From NCBI RefSeq assembly GCF_004403185.1, contig NZ_SOHJ01000007.1, positions 1 through 64,000 of the forward strand: a stretch of 64,000 bases of DNA, read 5' to 3'. Both the position numbers and the translations under genes were made by a program. Shown piece by piece: positions 1 through 10,038 of this stretch. The DNA is from Cryobacterium suzukii. GTDB lineage: Bacteria > Actinomycetota > Actinomycetes > Actinomycetales > Microbacteriaceae. How positions within the stretch are numbered: the stretch's first letter is position 1; each line of letters opens with the position of its first letter. The notes below the pieces were generated by a model. It had not been told where the DNA came from. It ran no database searches and saw nothing but the letters and a program-made list of their open reading frames with translations.

Positions 1-1259
1 ATCGTCCTTCCGGTGGTAATGACCGCGCTCCGTACCGGGGTAACTCTGATCGTCCTTCGCAGGGTGAGCGTCCCCCGTACCGGGGTAACTCCGATCGTCC
101 AGCGCAGGGCGGGGAACGCAAGCCGTGGGCTAAGGATGGCGCACGTCCCGAGCGCAGCGATCGGCCCAGCAGCGATCGACCGCGCTCCGACAACGACAGC
201 AAGCCGTGGACCCAGCGCGGCGGTTCGCCGAACCGTGCCGGCGCCCCGCGCGTGGATGCCGGCAAGAAATTGTGGACCCGCGACGGCGCCCCGGCCCGTA
301 ACGACCGCGATGCCCGCGTCGTCGAAGAGGAGATGACCGAGGAGCAGCGCATGCAGCGTGAGCTGCGTTCGGTGCGGCCGCGCCACGACGACCCGGAACT
401 TCCCGACGACGTGTCGGCTAACGACCTGGACCGCATTGCCCGCAACGAGCTCAAGACCCTGACCAAGGAGAATGCCGAAACCGTCGGACGCCACCTAGCC
501 ATGGCTGCTCGCGTCATCGACGAGAACCCCCAGCTCGCCCACCTACACGTGATGAGTGCTGCCCGCCGGGCTGGGCGCATCGGTGTGGTGCGCGAAAGCC
601 TGGCGATTACCGCCTACGCCACGGGTGACTTCGCTCTGGCCTTGCGCGAACTGCGCACCTACCGTCGCATCTCGGGCTTGAACGATCAGCTCCCCCTTAT
701 GGTCGACAGCGAACGCGGCGTCGGCCGTCCCGACCGTGCCCTCGAGCTGGGCCGTTCGGTTGACCGCGCCACACTGTCCCCATCCGTCCAGGTGGGCCTG
801 GCCATCGCCATGTCTGGCGCACGCCTCGACCTCGGTGAAACAGATGCCGCACTCGTCGAGCTCGAAATTCCGCAGCTTAATCCCAACACGGCCTTCTCTT
901 ACAGCCCCGAACTGTTTGCCGCCTACGCAGAGGTGTTGACCGAACTCGGCAGGGAGAGCGAGGCCGATGAGTGGCTCGAACGCGCTTCGCGCGCCGATGC
1001 TGCCCTCGGAGCCTCCGGTGACGATGACGAAACCATCGAAATCGAAGAAATGGAAGAGGATGACGATGCTGCCCTCGCGTACTTCGCCGCTGACGCCGGG
1101 GATGACGACGATGCTGATGACGCCGTTACCGAAACTATGGACACCGCAGACGCAGAGGCCGACGTTGAGATCAACGTGACCGACGCCGAGGCCGACACCG
1201 CGGCAACCGCTACGCAAGACGATGAAACGGAGCCGGATGCTGCATCGCCGAAAGCCTGA
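1..1259 (+). CDS. Tetratricopeptide-like protein with disordered Arg/Pro/Ser-rich N-terminus (5' end outside window)
   Basis: The reading frame is open from the first full codon (base 3), so the start lies upstream of the window. The visible N-terminal ~100 residues are a low-complexity, Arg/Pro/Ser/Asp-rich segment with two copies of a 15-residue unit (YRGNSDRP core). A helical domain of about 220 residues follows, with TPR-like pairs such as ALALRELRTYRRISG and a nearby GRPDRALELGRSV. The tail is very acidic (runs of D/E, residues after about 1020 in base position). Actinobacteria carry such a protein just upstream of the HAD phosphatase and tlyA; its function is not established. The acidic tail and basic head suggest a disordered scaffold or RNA-binding role, which is inference. 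The stop overlaps the next gene by 38 bases. Confidence 0.8.
   Translation, partial: RPSGGNDRAPYRGNSDRPSQGERPPYRGNSDRPAQGGERKPWAKDGARPERSDRPSSDRPRSDNDSKPWTQRGGSPNRAGAPRVDAGKKLWTRDGAPARNDRDARVVEEEMTEEQRMQRELRSVRPRHDDPELPDDVSANDLDRIARNELKTLTKENAETVGRHLAMAARVIDENPQLAHLHVMSAARRAGRIGVVRESLAITAYATGDFALALRELRTYRRISGLNDQLPLMVDSERGVGRPDRALELGRSVDRATLSPSVQVGLAIAMSGARLDLGETDAALVELEIPQLNPNTAFSYSPELFAAYAEVLTELGRESEADEWLERASRADAALGASGDDDETIEIEEMEEDDDAALAYFAADAGDDDDADDAVTETMDTADAEADVEINVTDAEADTAATATQDDETEPDAASPKA
33..122 (+). repeat. Two tandem 45-bp in-frame coding repeats
   Basis: Two 45-bp units (33-77 and 78-122) encode the 15-residue unit YRGNSDRPxQGxxxx. They differ at a few bases and lie in the disordered head of the TPR-like protein. 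More copies may lie upstream of the window, because the RPSGGNDRAP stretch before them looks like a partial unit. Confidence 0.7.
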
Positions 1260-2265
1260 GTCGGCGACGCCGCTGGCCGGTGTAGACGTACTTCTGGCAG
1301 ACCTTGACGGTGTGGTGTACGCCGGCCCGGCGGCGATTCCCCTCGCCGTCGAGAGCCTGAACCGTGCCGCCGAGACCATCCGCGTGGGCTACATCACCAA
1401 TAACGCCGCGCGCACCGACCAGTCGGTTGCCGACCACCTCACCCAGCTCGGGTTGAGCGTGGCGGCAGCGGATGTTGTCACGTCGCCCCAGGCGGCTGTG
1501 CGGCTACTGGCCGAGCAGGTGGAACCCGGCGCGAGCATCCTCGTCATTGGTGGTGACGGGCTCGTCGACGAGGTTCTCAAGGCCGGATTCGTCGTCACTC
1601 GGTCGGCCGACGACAAGCCCGCCGCCGTGATTCAGGGCTTCGCGCCAGAGCTCGGCTGGGTGCACCTCGCCGAGGCGGCTTTCGCGCTCAACGCCGACGG
1701 TGTCGGCACGGGCATTCCGTGGATCGCCACCAACACCGACTGGACCATTCCGGTCGCCCGCGGTATCGCCCCCGGCAACGGCACGCTCGTTTCCGCCGTG
1801 CATGCCGCCGTCGGTCGACTTCCACTCGTAGCTGGGAAACCCGAAGCGGCTATCTTTCTGGAGGCCACGCGGCGCTTCAGCGCGCAGAATGCGCTCTTCA
1901 TCGGTGACCGACTCGACACGGATATTCTGGGCGCCAATCGGGCCGGAATCCCCGCCGTGCTTGTGCTCACCGGCATCGACCGGGCCAAACAGGCCCTCGC
2001 CGCCGACAAAGACTCCCGGCCGACGTTCATCATCGAAAACCTGCAACAGTTGCACGAGCCGTACCCGGAGACTGTGTTCTCCAAGGACGGCTCGACCGCC
2101 ACGGTGAATGGAGCGAGCGTGCGCATCAACGGCAACGACGTGCAAATCGTCAAAGAGGGCGACGGCGGAATCAACCTGCTGCGCGCCGCGTGCGCCGCGA
2201 TCTACCGATCCGGGCGCGCGATCTACGGGCTCAACGTTCCGGAGCGACTGTATCTCGCGCAGTAG
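1222..2265 (+). CDS. HAD-superfamily subfamily IIA phosphatase (NagD-like)
   Basis: This 347-residue protein is a NagD/phosphoglycolate-phosphatase-like sugar phosphatase. The HAD nucleophile motif DLDGVVY is at about residues 27-33, the threonine motif region is YITNNAARTD (about 56), GKPEAAIF is in the middle and the Mg2+-binding motif FIGDRLDTDI is at about 225. The C2-type cap between motifs marks subfamily IIA. About 70 extra residues at the C-terminus are typical of actinobacterial members. The start chosen is the ATG inside the end of the upstream gene; it implies translational coupling. The exact substrate cannot be read from the sequence. Confidence 0.9.
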   Translation: MKRSRMLHRRKPESATPLAGVDVLLADLDGVVYAGPAAIPLAVESLNRAAETIRVGYITNNAARTDQSVADHLTQLGLSVAAADVVTSPQAAVRLLAEQVEPGASILVIGGDGLVDEVLKAGFVVTRSADDKPAAVIQGFAPELGWVHLAEAAFALNADGVGTGIPWIATNTDWTIPVARGIAPGNGTLVSAVHAAVGRLPLVAGKPEAAIFLEATRRFSAQNALFIGDRLDTDILGANRAGIPAVLVLTGIDRAKQALAADKDSRPTFIIENLQQLHEPYPETVFSKDGSTATVNGASVRINGNDVQIVKEGDGGINLLRAACAAIYRSGRAIYGLNVPERLYLAQ

Positions 2266-2275
2266 CCTAGACAGT

Positions 2276-2446
2276 GTGAACCCCGAGCCTGTCATGCCCG
2301 AAGAAGAATCGCTTGATCTCGCGCCGCAGCTGGCCGACATCGAGACCCGGCCGCTCGAGATGCGCGCCGAAGCGTTCAAAGCGCTGCATGAGCAGCTGCG
2401 CGAACAGCTCGAGGACGCTGATATTGACGCGGCAGGCCGGGCATGA
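2276..2446 (+). CDS. Small conserved acidic protein (56 aa)
   Basis: A GTG start at 2276 gives a 56-residue protein beginning MNPEPVMPEEESLDLAPQ. It is largely one predicted helix (residues 18-50) rich in E, L and A, with the core AFKALHEQLREQLEDAD. The stop overlaps the tlyA start by four bases (ATGA), and the gene begins 10 bases after the HAD stop, so it fits tightly into the operon. Small proteins of this kind are common between the HAD gene and tlyA in Micrococcales. The function is unknown. Confidence 0.7.
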   Translation: MNPEPVMPEEESLDLAPQLADIETRPLEMRAEAFKALHEQLREQLEDADIDAAGRA

Positions 2447-3354
2447 CCGGCGCTGATACCCCCCACGACCATGAAACAGACACACCCATGCCTGAGTACC
2501 ACGCTGATTCTGAACTGAACGACGCCGACCCGCTTGACGGGCTTCCAGAACGGATGCCCGACTCCCGTCTCGACGCCGCCCTGGCCGATCGTGGGCTGGT
2601 TCGCTCCCGCACCGCAGCGGCCAAACTCATCGCCGACGGCCTCGTCACGGTGAACGGTGTCCCGGTCGTGAAGGCCAGCACCAAAGTCTCAGCGGACGCC
2701 GTTCTCGAGGTGGCCGCGACCGACCACTACGTCAGCCGGGGCGCCCACAAACTCAACGCCGCGCTCGATGCCTTCAACCTCAGCGTCACCGGCCGTACGG
2801 CGCTCGACGCTGGGGCGAGTACCGGCGGTTTCAGCCAGGTACTGCTCGAACGTGGCGCCGCTCAGGTCATTGCTGCCGATGTCGGCCACGGCCAGCTTGC
2901 CGCGCAACTGCAGACCGAGCCGCGGCTGAAGCTGGTCGAGGGGTACAACATCCGCTATGCCACCCCGGAAACCCTCGCCGGAGCATCCGGAATCGACACC
3001 AGACCCGACCTCGTCGTGGCCGACCTGTCGTTCATCTCACTCACCACCGTCTTGCCGGCCCTCGTAGCCACGGCCGCACCGGGCGCCGACTTCGTGCTTT
3101 TGATCAAACCGCAGTTCGAGGTAGGCCGCGGTGGTATTCGTGAGGGCATCGTGCACGACAAGGGCCTCCGAAGCGACTCCGTGGCCGGTGTACTCTGGGC
3201 CGGCTGGGACCTCGGCCTGAAAACCTGCGGAGTCATCGCCTCGCCCATCATCGGGGCGGCCGGAAATCACGAGTACCTGTGCTGGATGAACGCCACGACC
3301 GGCACAAATCCGACAGAATGGATGGACCGGATCGAAACCATGGTGGGGGCGTGA
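2443..3354 (+). CDS. tlyA: TlyA-family rRNA 2'-O-methyltransferase
   Basis: TlyA methylates the 2'-O of specific cytidines in 16S and 23S rRNA, the modification needed for capreomycin sensitivity in mycobacteria. An S4 RNA-binding domain (SRLDAALADRGLVRSR onward, about residues 40-105) is followed by YVSRGAHKL and an FtsJ-like SAM domain with the motif LDAGASTGGFSQVLL (about 125) and DLVVADLSFISL (about 190). The length of 303 residues is a little above the mycobacterial protein because of an acidic N-terminal extension; an internal ATG at 2488 would remove part of it. The four-base overlap with the small gene upstream indicates coupling. Confidence 0.92.
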   Translation: MTGADTPHDHETDTPMPEYHADSELNDADPLDGLPERMPDSRLDAALADRGLVRSRTAAAKLIADGLVTVNGVPVVKASTKVSADAVLEVAATDHYVSRGAHKLNAALDAFNLSVTGRTALDAGASTGGFSQVLLERGAAQVIAADVGHGQLAAQLQTEPRLKLVEGYNIRYATPETLAGASGIDTRPDLVVADLSFISLTTVLPALVATAAPGADFVLLIKPQFEVGRGGIREGIVHDKGLRSDSVAGVLWAGWDLGLKTCGVIASPIIGAAGNHEYLCWMNATTGTNPTEWMDRIETMVGA

Positions 3355-3358
3355 CGAA

Positions 3359-4279
3359 GTGAGCGAGACCCCGCGGTACTTTCTTATCGTCGCCCACACC
3401 GGCCGCGCCGACTCTGTCGAAGCCGCCTCGACGGTGTGTAAGCAGCTTCTGGCCTCCGGGACCGTGCCGGTGCTCGCCAGCGATGAACGTGCTGACCTTC
3501 TGGCCGCCTGTCCGGAGTTGAATGGTCATATCGCGATTCTCGGTGAGACGGTGCAAACTTCCGAGCTTGAGCTTGTCATCGTGCTCGGCGGAGACGGCAC
3601 CATTCTGCGTTCGGCCGAACTCGTGCGTGGTTGCTCGGCCCCGCTGCTCGGAATCAATCTCGGTCACGTCGGTTTTCTCGCCGAGAGTGAGCGGGACGAC
3701 CTCGGCGAGGCCGTGCGCCGCGCCCTCAAGGGCGACTATGAGGTCGAAGAACGACTCGCCCTGTCGGTGCGGGTCAAGGTGGCCGACGAGGTCGTCTACG
3801 AGACCTGGGCGTTGAACGAGGTCACCGTTGAGAAAGCCAGTCGCGAACGCATGATCGAGGTCGTCGTCGAGGTTGATGGACGCCCGCTTTCGTCGTTTGG
3901 CTGCGACGGTGTCGTACTCTCTACCCCGACCGGCTCGACCGCGTACTCGTTCTCGGCCGGCGGCCCCATTGTCTGGCCCGGCGTCGAAGCGCTGCTGCTG
4001 GTTCCGCTCAGCGCGCACGCACTGTTTGCGAGGCCACTCGTGGTCGGTCCGGACTCGTCACTGGCTGTCGAGGTGCTGTCCCGCACCGGCGCCCGTGCAG
4101 TGCTCTGCGCCGATGGTCGTCGTACTCAGGACCTGCCAACCGGCGCCCGTGTGATCGTGCGCCGCTCGGGCGTTCCGGTGCGATTGGCCCGCCTGCACAT
4201 CGGCCCCTTCACCGACCGACTGGTCAACAAGTTCAACCTGCCGGTCACCGGCTGGCGCGGCCCGGTCGGCCGCGAGTGA
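3359..4279 (+). CDS. nadK: NAD kinase
   Basis: NAD kinase phosphorylates NAD+ to NADP+ in the cytoplasm. The family motif GGDGTILR is at about residue 77, followed by GINLGHVGFLAE and the nucleotide-binding STPTGSTAYSFSAGGP (about 180-195). The 306-residue length is normal. The start is a GTG four bases after the tlyA stop. The gene ends in a three-base overlap with the recN start, the usual actinobacterial order nadK-recN. Confidence 0.95.
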   Translation: MSETPRYFLIVAHTGRADSVEAASTVCKQLLASGTVPVLASDERADLLAACPELNGHIAILGETVQTSELELVIVLGGDGTILRSAELVRGCSAPLLGINLGHVGFLAESERDDLGEAVRRALKGDYEVEERLALSVRVKVADEVVYETWALNEVTVEKASRERMIEVVVEVDGRPLSSFGCDGVVLSTPTGSTAYSFSAGGPIVWPGVEALLLVPLSAHALFARPLVVGPDSSLAVEVLSRTGARAVLCADGRRTQDLPTGARVIVRRSGVPVRLARLHIGPFTDRLVNKFNLPVTGWRGPVGRE

Positions 4280-5988
4280 TCGACGAGCTGTTTATTCGCG
4301 ACCTCGGCGTCATCGCCGAGGCGACGCTGCCGCTCGGCCCCGGTTTCACCGCCGTGACCGGGGAAACCGGCGCCGGCAAGACCATGGTGGTCACCGCGCT
4401 CGGACTCCTGCTCGGCGATCGAGCGGATGCTGGCACCGTGCGCCAGGGCCAGCCGCAGAGTTTCGTGCAGGGGCGTTGGGTGATCGACCCCGCCAGCGCG
4501 GTCGCCGACCGGGTGCGTGACGCCGGGGGAGACCTCGACGGACCCGAACTCATCCTCGGACGCTCCGTCTCGAGCGAGGGACGCAGCCGCGCGATGGTCG
4601 GGGGACGCGGAGCTCCGGCGAGCGTGCTCGGTGATCTACGCAACGACCTCGTTGTCGTGCACGGCCAGAGTGACCAGGTGCGTCTGCGCTCCGCCGCCGC
4701 CCAGCGTGACGCCCTCGACCGTTTCGCCGGACCCGAACTCGCCGCCGTGCTCGGCGACTACCAGCATGCCTTCCACCGCTGGCAGGCCAACCAGGTCGAT
4801 CTCGACCGGCTCGTCACCGAACGAGACCTGCGAGCCCGCGAGGCCGACGAACTGCGCAGCGCGCTGACCGAGATTGAAACGGTTGCCCCACAACCCGGCG
4901 AGGACGCCGAGTTGGGTGAACGCGCCGAACGCCTCGGCAACCTCGAAGAACTACGCCTGGCCGGAGAGCAGGCCCGCCAGCTCATCTCCGCCGAAGACAA
5001 CCCCGATGACGTGCCAGACGTCGTGGCCCTGCTCGAAGCCGCCAGGCGCGCCCTCGACCGGGTCGCCGCCCACGACGTGGCCCTGCCGCCGCTCGTCGCC
5101 GCCATCTCCAACGCGGGTTTCGTCGTTGCCGACATCGCTGCCGAACTCTCGAGCTACCTCGCCGGCCTCGATGCCGATGGTGCCCGCGAACTCGAAATCG
5201 TGCAGGAGCGGCGGGCCGAACTCGGCATTCTCGCCCGCAAGTACCCGGGCGGCCTCGAGGAAGCCATTGGGTTCCTCGACACCGGCAGCGCCCGCCTGCT
5301 CGAGCTCGATTCCGACTCTGACCGCATCGAGCAGCTCAGCGCCGAAGCGGATGCCGACCAAGAGCTCGTCACCGATCTCGCCGCTGCCCTCACGGCGTTA
5401 CGCCTGGCGGCCGCGGTGCAACTCGGTGTTCGGGTGACCGCCGAACTCGGCGCGCTGGCGATGCCGGACGCCGTGCTGCTCGTGCAAATTGAAGCAGGCC
5501 CGGAGTTCACCGTCACTGGTATCGACCTCGTGCGCCTGCTCTTACAGCCGCACGCTGGCGCCGAGCCAAGAGCCCTGGCGCGCGGGGCATCCGGCGGCGA
5601 ACTTTCTCGGGTGATGCTCGCCATCGAGGTCGTCATCAACGCGACCGACCCGGTTCCCACCTTTGTCTTTGACGAGATCGATGCCGGTGTGGGCGGAGCC
5701 GCCGCGATCGAAATTGGCCGCAGACTCGCGCGACTGGCCGAAACCGCCCAGGTTATCGTGGTCACCCATCTCGCCCAGGTCGCAGCGTTTGCCGGTAACC
5801 ACCTCAGCGTCGTCAAAGACAGCGATGGATCCGTCACTGCCTCGAGCGTGCGCCAGCTTCGCGGCGACGACCGTGCTGCTGAAATGGCCCGCTTGCTTTC
5901 TGGCCTGCCCGACTCGAAGAGCGGTCTCGAACATGCCAGGGAACTTCTCGACCTTGCACAGCCCAACTCTCGTCCCCCTAAAAAGTAA
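4276..5988 (+). CDS. recN: DNA repair protein RecN
   Basis: RecN is an SMC-like ATPase acting in double-strand-break repair. The Walker A motif GETGAGKT is at about residues 29-36, the ABC signature region SGGELSRVMLAIE at about 438 and the Walker B/D-loop DEIDAGVGG at about 466. The middle (about 150-370) is coiled-coil rich in Glu, Arg and Ala. The length of 570 is typical. GTG start overlapping the nadK stop. Confidence 0.95.
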   Translation: MIDELFIRDLGVIAEATLPLGPGFTAVTGETGAGKTMVVTALGLLLGDRADAGTVRQGQPQSFVQGRWVIDPASAVADRVRDAGGDLDGPELILGRSVSSEGRSRAMVGGRGAPASVLGDLRNDLVVVHGQSDQVRLRSAAAQRDALDRFAGPELAAVLGDYQHAFHRWQANQVDLDRLVTERDLRAREADELRSALTEIETVAPQPGEDAELGERAERLGNLEELRLAGEQARQLISAEDNPDDVPDVVALLEAARRALDRVAAHDVALPPLVAAISNAGFVVADIAAELSSYLAGLDADGARELEIVQERRAELGILARKYPGGLEEAIGFLDTGSARLLELDSDSDRIEQLSAEADADQELVTDLAAALTALRLAAAVQLGVRVTAELGALAMPDAVLLVQIEAGPEFTVTGIDLVRLLLQPHAGAEPRALARGASGGELSRVMLAIEVVINATDPVPTFVFDEIDAGVGGAAAIEIGRRLARLAETAQVIVVTHLAQVAAFAGNHLSVVKDSDGSVTASSVRQLRGDDRAAEMARLLSGLPDSKSGLEHARELLDLAQPNSRPPKK

Positions 5989-6003
5989 GCGACAAATTTT
6001 CTG

Positions 6004-7719
6004 GTGATAGCATTGAAGCCCGTGGTGGAAAATATACTTACGGACAGATCAGACGGCACGACCAAGCACATCTTCGTGACCGGGGGCGTGGTTTCCTCGC
6101 TCGGTAAGGGCTTGACGGCGGCCAGTCTCGGTAATCTACTCACGGCACGCGGCCTGCGAGTCGTCATGCAGAAGCTCGACCCCTATCTCAACGTCGACCC
6201 GGGAACGATGAACCCGTTCCAGCACGGCGAGGTCTTCGTCACCGACGACGGCGCCGAAACCGACCTCGACATCGGGCACTACGAACGCTTTCTCGACATC
6301 AACCTCGGCCAGTCGGCCAACGTGACGACCGGGCAGATTTACTCGCAGGTCATTGCCAAGGAACGTCGCGGCGAGTACCTCGGCGACACCGTTCAGGTTA
6401 TTCCCCACATCACCGACGAGATCAAGCGTCGCATGCGCCTGCAGGCCAGCGATGAGGTGCGCCCCGACGTCATCATCACCGAGGTCGGCGGCACGGTCGG
6501 AGACATCGAGAGCCAGCCGTTCCTCGAGGCCGCCCGCCAGGTGCGCCACGAACTCGGCCGCGGCAACGTCTTCTTCGTGCACGTGTCGCTCGTGCCGTTC
6601 CTCGGCGCAGCCGGCGAGCAAAAGACCAAGCCCACCCAGCACTCCGTCGCCACTCTGCGCTCGATCGGAATCCAGCCCGACGCCCTCGTGCTGCGCAGCG
6701 ACCGGCCGGTGTCCGAGTCGAACAAGCGCAAAATCGCGCTCATGTGCGACGTCGACGAAGACGCTGTCGTGAACGCCGTCGACGTCGCCTCGATCTACGA
6801 GATCCCGACCATGCTGCACGACCAGGGCCTCGACAAGTACATCGTCACCGCCCTCGGCCTCACCGCGGACACGGTCGACTGGACCGGCTGGGAGAACCTG
6901 CTCGAAGCCGTGCGCCACCCCAAGCACGAGGTCACCATCGGCCTGGTCGGCAAGTACATCGACCTGCCGGATGCCTACCTCTCGGTCACCGAGGCGCTGC
7001 GAGCCGGCGGCTTCGCCAACCAGAGCAAGGTCAAAATCGTCTGGATCGGCTCGGACGATTGCGAAACCGACGAGGGAGCTGCCCGGCTGCTTGGTGAACT
7101 CGACGGCATTTGTGTACCCGGTGGGTTCGGAATTCGCGGAATCGAGGGCAAGCTCGGCGCCCTCAAATTCGCCCGCGAGAACGGCATCCCTGTGCTCGGC
7201 CTGTGCCTCGGTTTGCAGTGCATGGTCATCGAATACGCCCGGAACAAGGCCAGCCTGCCCGGAGCATCCTCGAGCGAATTCGATCCGGAAACCGAATTTC
7301 CGGTCATCGCGACCATGGAAGAGCAGGTCGAGATCATCGCCGGCGGAGACCTCGGCGGAACCATGCGCCTCGGCCTCTACCCGGCCACCCTCGCCGAAGG
7401 CTCTCTTGTCGCCGAACTGTACGGCGCCAATGAGGCCTCCGAACGTCACCGCCACCGCTATGAGGTCAACAACGCTTTCCGCGACCAGATCGCCCTGGCC
7501 GGCCTGTGGTTCTCCGGCACCAGCCCCGACCGCCACCTGGTCGAGTACGTCGAGCTCAAGCGCGAGGAGCACCCGTTCTACGTTGGAACCCAGGCCCACC
7601 CGGAGCTGCGGTCACGGCCGAACCACGCCCATCCGTTGTTTCGCGGTCTGATCAAGGCCGCGCTCGACCGCCAGGAGGCCAGCCGCTTGTTCGAGGTGAA
7701 AGAAGAGCTCAGTGCCTGA
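6004..7719 (+). CDS. pyrG: CTP synthase
   Basis: CTP synthase converts UTP to CTP with glutamine. The N-terminal synthetase domain starts [16 protein letters not shown] (about residues 21-36). The C-terminal class I glutaminase has the nucleophile Cys in GLCLGLQCM (about 399-407) and the His/Glu pair in AHPELRSRP (about 530). The length of 571 is slightly long. GTG at 6004 is used here, but GTGGTG at 6022 would give a start closer to the family norm and cannot be excluded. No clear Shine-Dalgarno sequence decides. Confidence 0.95.
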   Translation: MIALKPVVENILTDRSDGTTKHIFVTGGVVSSLGKGLTAASLGNLLTARGLRVVMQKLDPYLNVDPGTMNPFQHGEVFVTDDGAETDLDIGHYERFLDINLGQSANVTTGQIYSQVIAKERRGEYLGDTVQVIPHITDEIKRRMRLQASDEVRPDVIITEVGGTVGDIESQPFLEAARQVRHELGRGNVFFVHVSLVPFLGAAGEQKTKPTQHSVATLRSIGIQPDALVLRSDRPVSESNKRKIALMCDVDEDAVVNAVDVASIYEIPTMLHDQGLDKYIVTALGLTADTVDWTGWENLLEAVRHPKHEVTIGLVGKYIDLPDAYLSVTEALRAGGFANQSKVKIVWIGSDDCETDEGAARLLGELDGICVPGGFGIRGIEGKLGALKFARENGIPVLGLCLGLQCMVIEYARNKASLPGASSSEFDPETEFPVIATMEEQVEIIAGGDLGGTMRLGLYPATLAEGSLVAELYGANEASERHRHRYEVNNAFRDQIALAGLWFSGTSPDRHLVEYVELKREEHPFYVGTQAHPELRSRPNHAHPLFRGLIKAALDRQEASRLFEVKEELSA

Positions 7720-8362
7720 AGATCTGCTGCAGGATGACGTTGTACCGGTTCAGGTAACCGCGAGCGAGGTCGTCTTTGACGGCGCCATCTGGAACGTGCG
7801 CCGCGACTCGTTCGCTTACAATGCCGCGAGCATCACCCGCGAGTACATCGATCACCCCGGCGCGGTCGCTGTGCTGGCCCTCGACGAACAGGACCGCGTG
7901 CTCTTGATCAAGCAGTACCGGCACCCGACCGGCCTGCGCGGCTGGGAACTGCCGGCCGGGCTGCTGGATATTGCCGGTGAGAACGCCGTCGTCGGCGCCC
8001 AGCGCGAGCTGGCTGAAGAAGCGGATGTCGTCGCCACCGAGTGGGCGCTGCTGACCGAGTTCTATACCTCGCCGGGTGGCAGCAACGAAGCCATTCGGGT
8101 TTACCTCGCGCGGGGAGTCTCGGCGATCGCCGCATTCGAACGCACCCACGAAGAAGCCGATATCGAAACGCGCTGGGTATCGCTCGACGAGTGCGTCGAC
8201 GCAGTGATGGCCAGGCGCGTCTCCAACCCGATTATGATCGTGGGCATTCTGGCCGCCCAGGTGGCTCGGTCACGCGGCTGGAGCGCGCTTGCACCCGCGG
8301 ATTCGCCGTGGCCGCGCCATCCGCGCAGCACTCAGTCGCCCGGCCTGCACATCACGGTCTGA
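7712..8362 (+). CDS. Nudix hydrolase, ADP-ribose pyrophosphatase type
   Basis: This 216-residue protein hydrolyses nucleoside diphosphate-linked substrates, most likely ADP-ribose. The Nudix box reads [18 protein letters not shown] followed by AEEADVV, with the RE and EE metal-binding residues present; Asp stands where the box normally has Gly after EEA. Its place between pyrG and xerD is the same as for the mycobacterial ADP-ribose pyrophosphatase. The GTG start overlaps the pyrG stop by eight bases. Confidence 0.88.
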   Translation: MPEDLLQDDVVPVQVTASEVVFDGAIWNVRRDSFAYNAASITREYIDHPGAVAVLALDEQDRVLLIKQYRHPTGLRGWELPAGLLDIAGENAVVGAQRELAEEADVVATEWALLTEFYTSPGGSNEAIRVYLARGVSAIAAFERTHEEADIETRWVSLDECVDAVMARRVSNPIMIVGILAAQVARSRGWSALAPADSPWPRHPRSTQSPGLHITV

Positions 8363-8364
8363 GC

Positions 8365-9300
8365 ATGACGACCGTCGGGACGGCGGTGGACTCCTACCTG
8401 CGGCACGTGGCGGTCGAACGCGGCCTCGCCGTGAACACCGTCGCGGCCTACCGCCGCGATCTCGGGCTGTACACGGCGTGGCTGGCGGTTGATTCTCCAG
8501 ACGATCCACCCAGACCGATCACCGACCTGCGGTCGGTCACTCGGCGTCACATCTCATCGTTTGTGCAGCATCTCGGCCTGCGCGCGGAAGCCCCGCTGAC
8601 GGCGGCGTCGATCGCCCGTGTCCTCTCGACCGTGCGCGGATTCCACCGCTTTCTGCTCGATGAGGGCCTCGTCGAAGCCGATGTCGCGCACGACACCAAA
8701 CCCCCCAAACTCGCCCTGCGCCTACCCAAGGCGATTTCGATCGAACAGGTCAGCGCGCTGCTGGCGGCGACCGACGGCGACGACGTTCAGCGGCTGCGCG
8801 ATAAGGCCCTGCTCGAACTGCTCTACGCCACCGGCGCCCGGGTGAGCGAGGTGGTCAACCTCAACGTCGATGATGTGCTCGTGGAGGTGTTTGACTCGGT
8901 GCGCCTCACCGGAAAGGGCGACAAACAGCGCATCGTGCCGGTCGGCAGCTTCGCGCGCGCCGCCGTCTCGGACTACCTCGTGCGGGCCCGGCCGATGCTG
9001 TCGGCGCGCGGACGCTCGACGCCGGCCCTGTTCCTCGGCCTGCGCGGACAACGGGTCAGCCGACAGAACGCCTGGCTGATCATTCGCGCCGCCGCCGAGC
9101 GCGCCGGGCTCACGGTGCCAGTGTCGCCGCACACCCTGCGACACTCGTTTGCGACGCACCTGCTCGCCGGCGGCGCCGACGTGCGTGTCGTGCAGGAACT
9201 TCTCGGTCATTCCTCGGTCGCCACCACCCAGATCTACACCCTGGTCACCATCGACACCCTGCGTGACATGTACACGACGGCCCACCCGCGGGCGCGGTAG
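8365..9300 (+). CDS. xerD: Site-specific tyrosine recombinase XerD
   Basis: XerD resolves chromosome dimers with XerC at the dif site. The 311-residue protein has the N-terminal SAM-like domain (residues 1-95) and the catalytic residues Arg in TGARVSEV (about 157), HTLRHSF (about 255), a further His in LGHSSVATTQIYT and Tyr in TQIYT (about 288). ATG at 8365, three bases after the Nudix stop, is preferred; the frame is open further upstream but has no better start. The order pyrG-Nudix-xerD is conserved. Confidence 0.93.
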   Translation: MTTVGTAVDSYLRHVAVERGLAVNTVAAYRRDLGLYTAWLAVDSPDDPPRPITDLRSVTRRHISSFVQHLGLRAEAPLTAASIARVLSTVRGFHRFLLDEGLVEADVAHDTKPPKLALRLPKAISIEQVSALLAATDGDDVQRLRDKALLELLYATGARVSEVVNLNVDDVLVEVFDSVRLTGKGDKQRIVPVGSFARAAVSDYLVRARPMLSARGRSTPALFLGLRGQRVSRQNAWLIIRAAAERAGLTVPVSPHTLRHSFATHLLAGGADVRVVQELLGHSSVATTQIYTLVTIDTLRDMYTTAHPRAR

Positions 9301-9311
9301 CCACCTCGGGG

Positions 9312-9764
9312 CTACTTCAGTTGGCCGCGAATTTCGCCGCCAGGGAACGTGGGTGTGTGCACGTTGATGTAGTAAGCGCGGGGGTTGGCGCTGATGGCCT
9401 GGAGCAGGGCGGGGTCGGCGGTCGCGCAACTCTGCACCGTCCAGCTGGTGCCGGAGCCGACAATAAGGGGGATGACGACCGGGCCGGCGACCGTACGGGG
9501 CGCCAGGTGTACGTGGCCCGCCACAGCAGGCACCGACAGGTTTCGCGCCGTCATGGTGTAGCACAGTTGGTCACCGCTGATGGAATAGCTAAAGGAACCA
9601 CTCGCCCCAGTGTCTGCCCCAGTCGTTTCCTGACCGTTGTTCAGCGGGATCGCGGGTCCGCCATCCGGTCTGGCCACGGCGACACCGGTGTTGGCCGCGG
9701 TCAGAGCCGCCACGGCCGCCACGATCGCGAGTGCCTGCAGACCGCCAAATTTCTTCGTGCTCAT
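9312..9764 (-). CDS. Secreted CHRD-domain protein
   Basis: This 150-residue protein starts with a signal peptide (MSTKKFGGLQ then a hydrophobic stretch to about residue 31, ending VAVARPDG). It then carries a CHRD domain, recognised by the GHVHLAP core and the C-terminal NVHTPTFPGGEIRGQL. CHRD domains occur in extracellular proteins of unknown biochemical role. Cysteines in LCYTM and QSCATA could form a disulfide. It lies on the opposite strand, convergent with xerD (11 bases apart), and interrupts an otherwise one-directional core block, so it may be a lineage-specific insertion. Confidence 0.85.
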   Translation of the reverse strand: MSTKKFGGLQALAIVAAVAALTAANTGVAVARPDGGPAIPLNNGQETTGADTGASGSFSYSISGDQLCYTMTARNLSVPAVAGHVHLAPRTVAGPVVIPLIVGSGTSWTVQSCATADPALLQAISANPRAYYINVHTPTFPGGEIRGQLK

Positions 9765-10022
9765 GATTCGTCCTCTGGTCGATGAAAGTTCTCAGTGCCG
9801 TCACGCTACCCGCGGTTAGCGCGGTGCGCAACGCGTGGTCGTGTCCCGGCGGTGCCCGGGAAACATCACCGTGAAAAGCAGCCTCGGCGGGTTCGCGTCT
9901 CGAAACGTATCGCTCAAATAGTCGCGGGTGCGCTCCAGCCACAACGGCGACGGATGCTGCCGGCTGAGTCGCCGAGACGGGGCTACGCGGCGATCCTTGC
10001 GGCGACCAGCCGTTGCACTCGC

Positions 10023-10028
10023 TACAAT
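10023..10028 (+). promoter_or_regulatory. Candidate -10 box for the parA-scpAB operon
   Basis: TACAAT lies eight bases before GTG 10036 and eleven before ATG 10039. This spacing suggests leaderless or nearly leaderless transcription. No convincing -35 box is seen at 17-18 bases upstream. The 259 bases between the CHRD gene and this site show no other gene. Confidence 0.4.
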
Positions 10029-10038
10029 CGACCAAGTG

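Noticed and set aside
6136-7599. Long open frame on the opposite strand of pyrG
   Set aside because: It lies wholly inside pyrG, has no family resemblance and follows from the high GC3 of the real gene.
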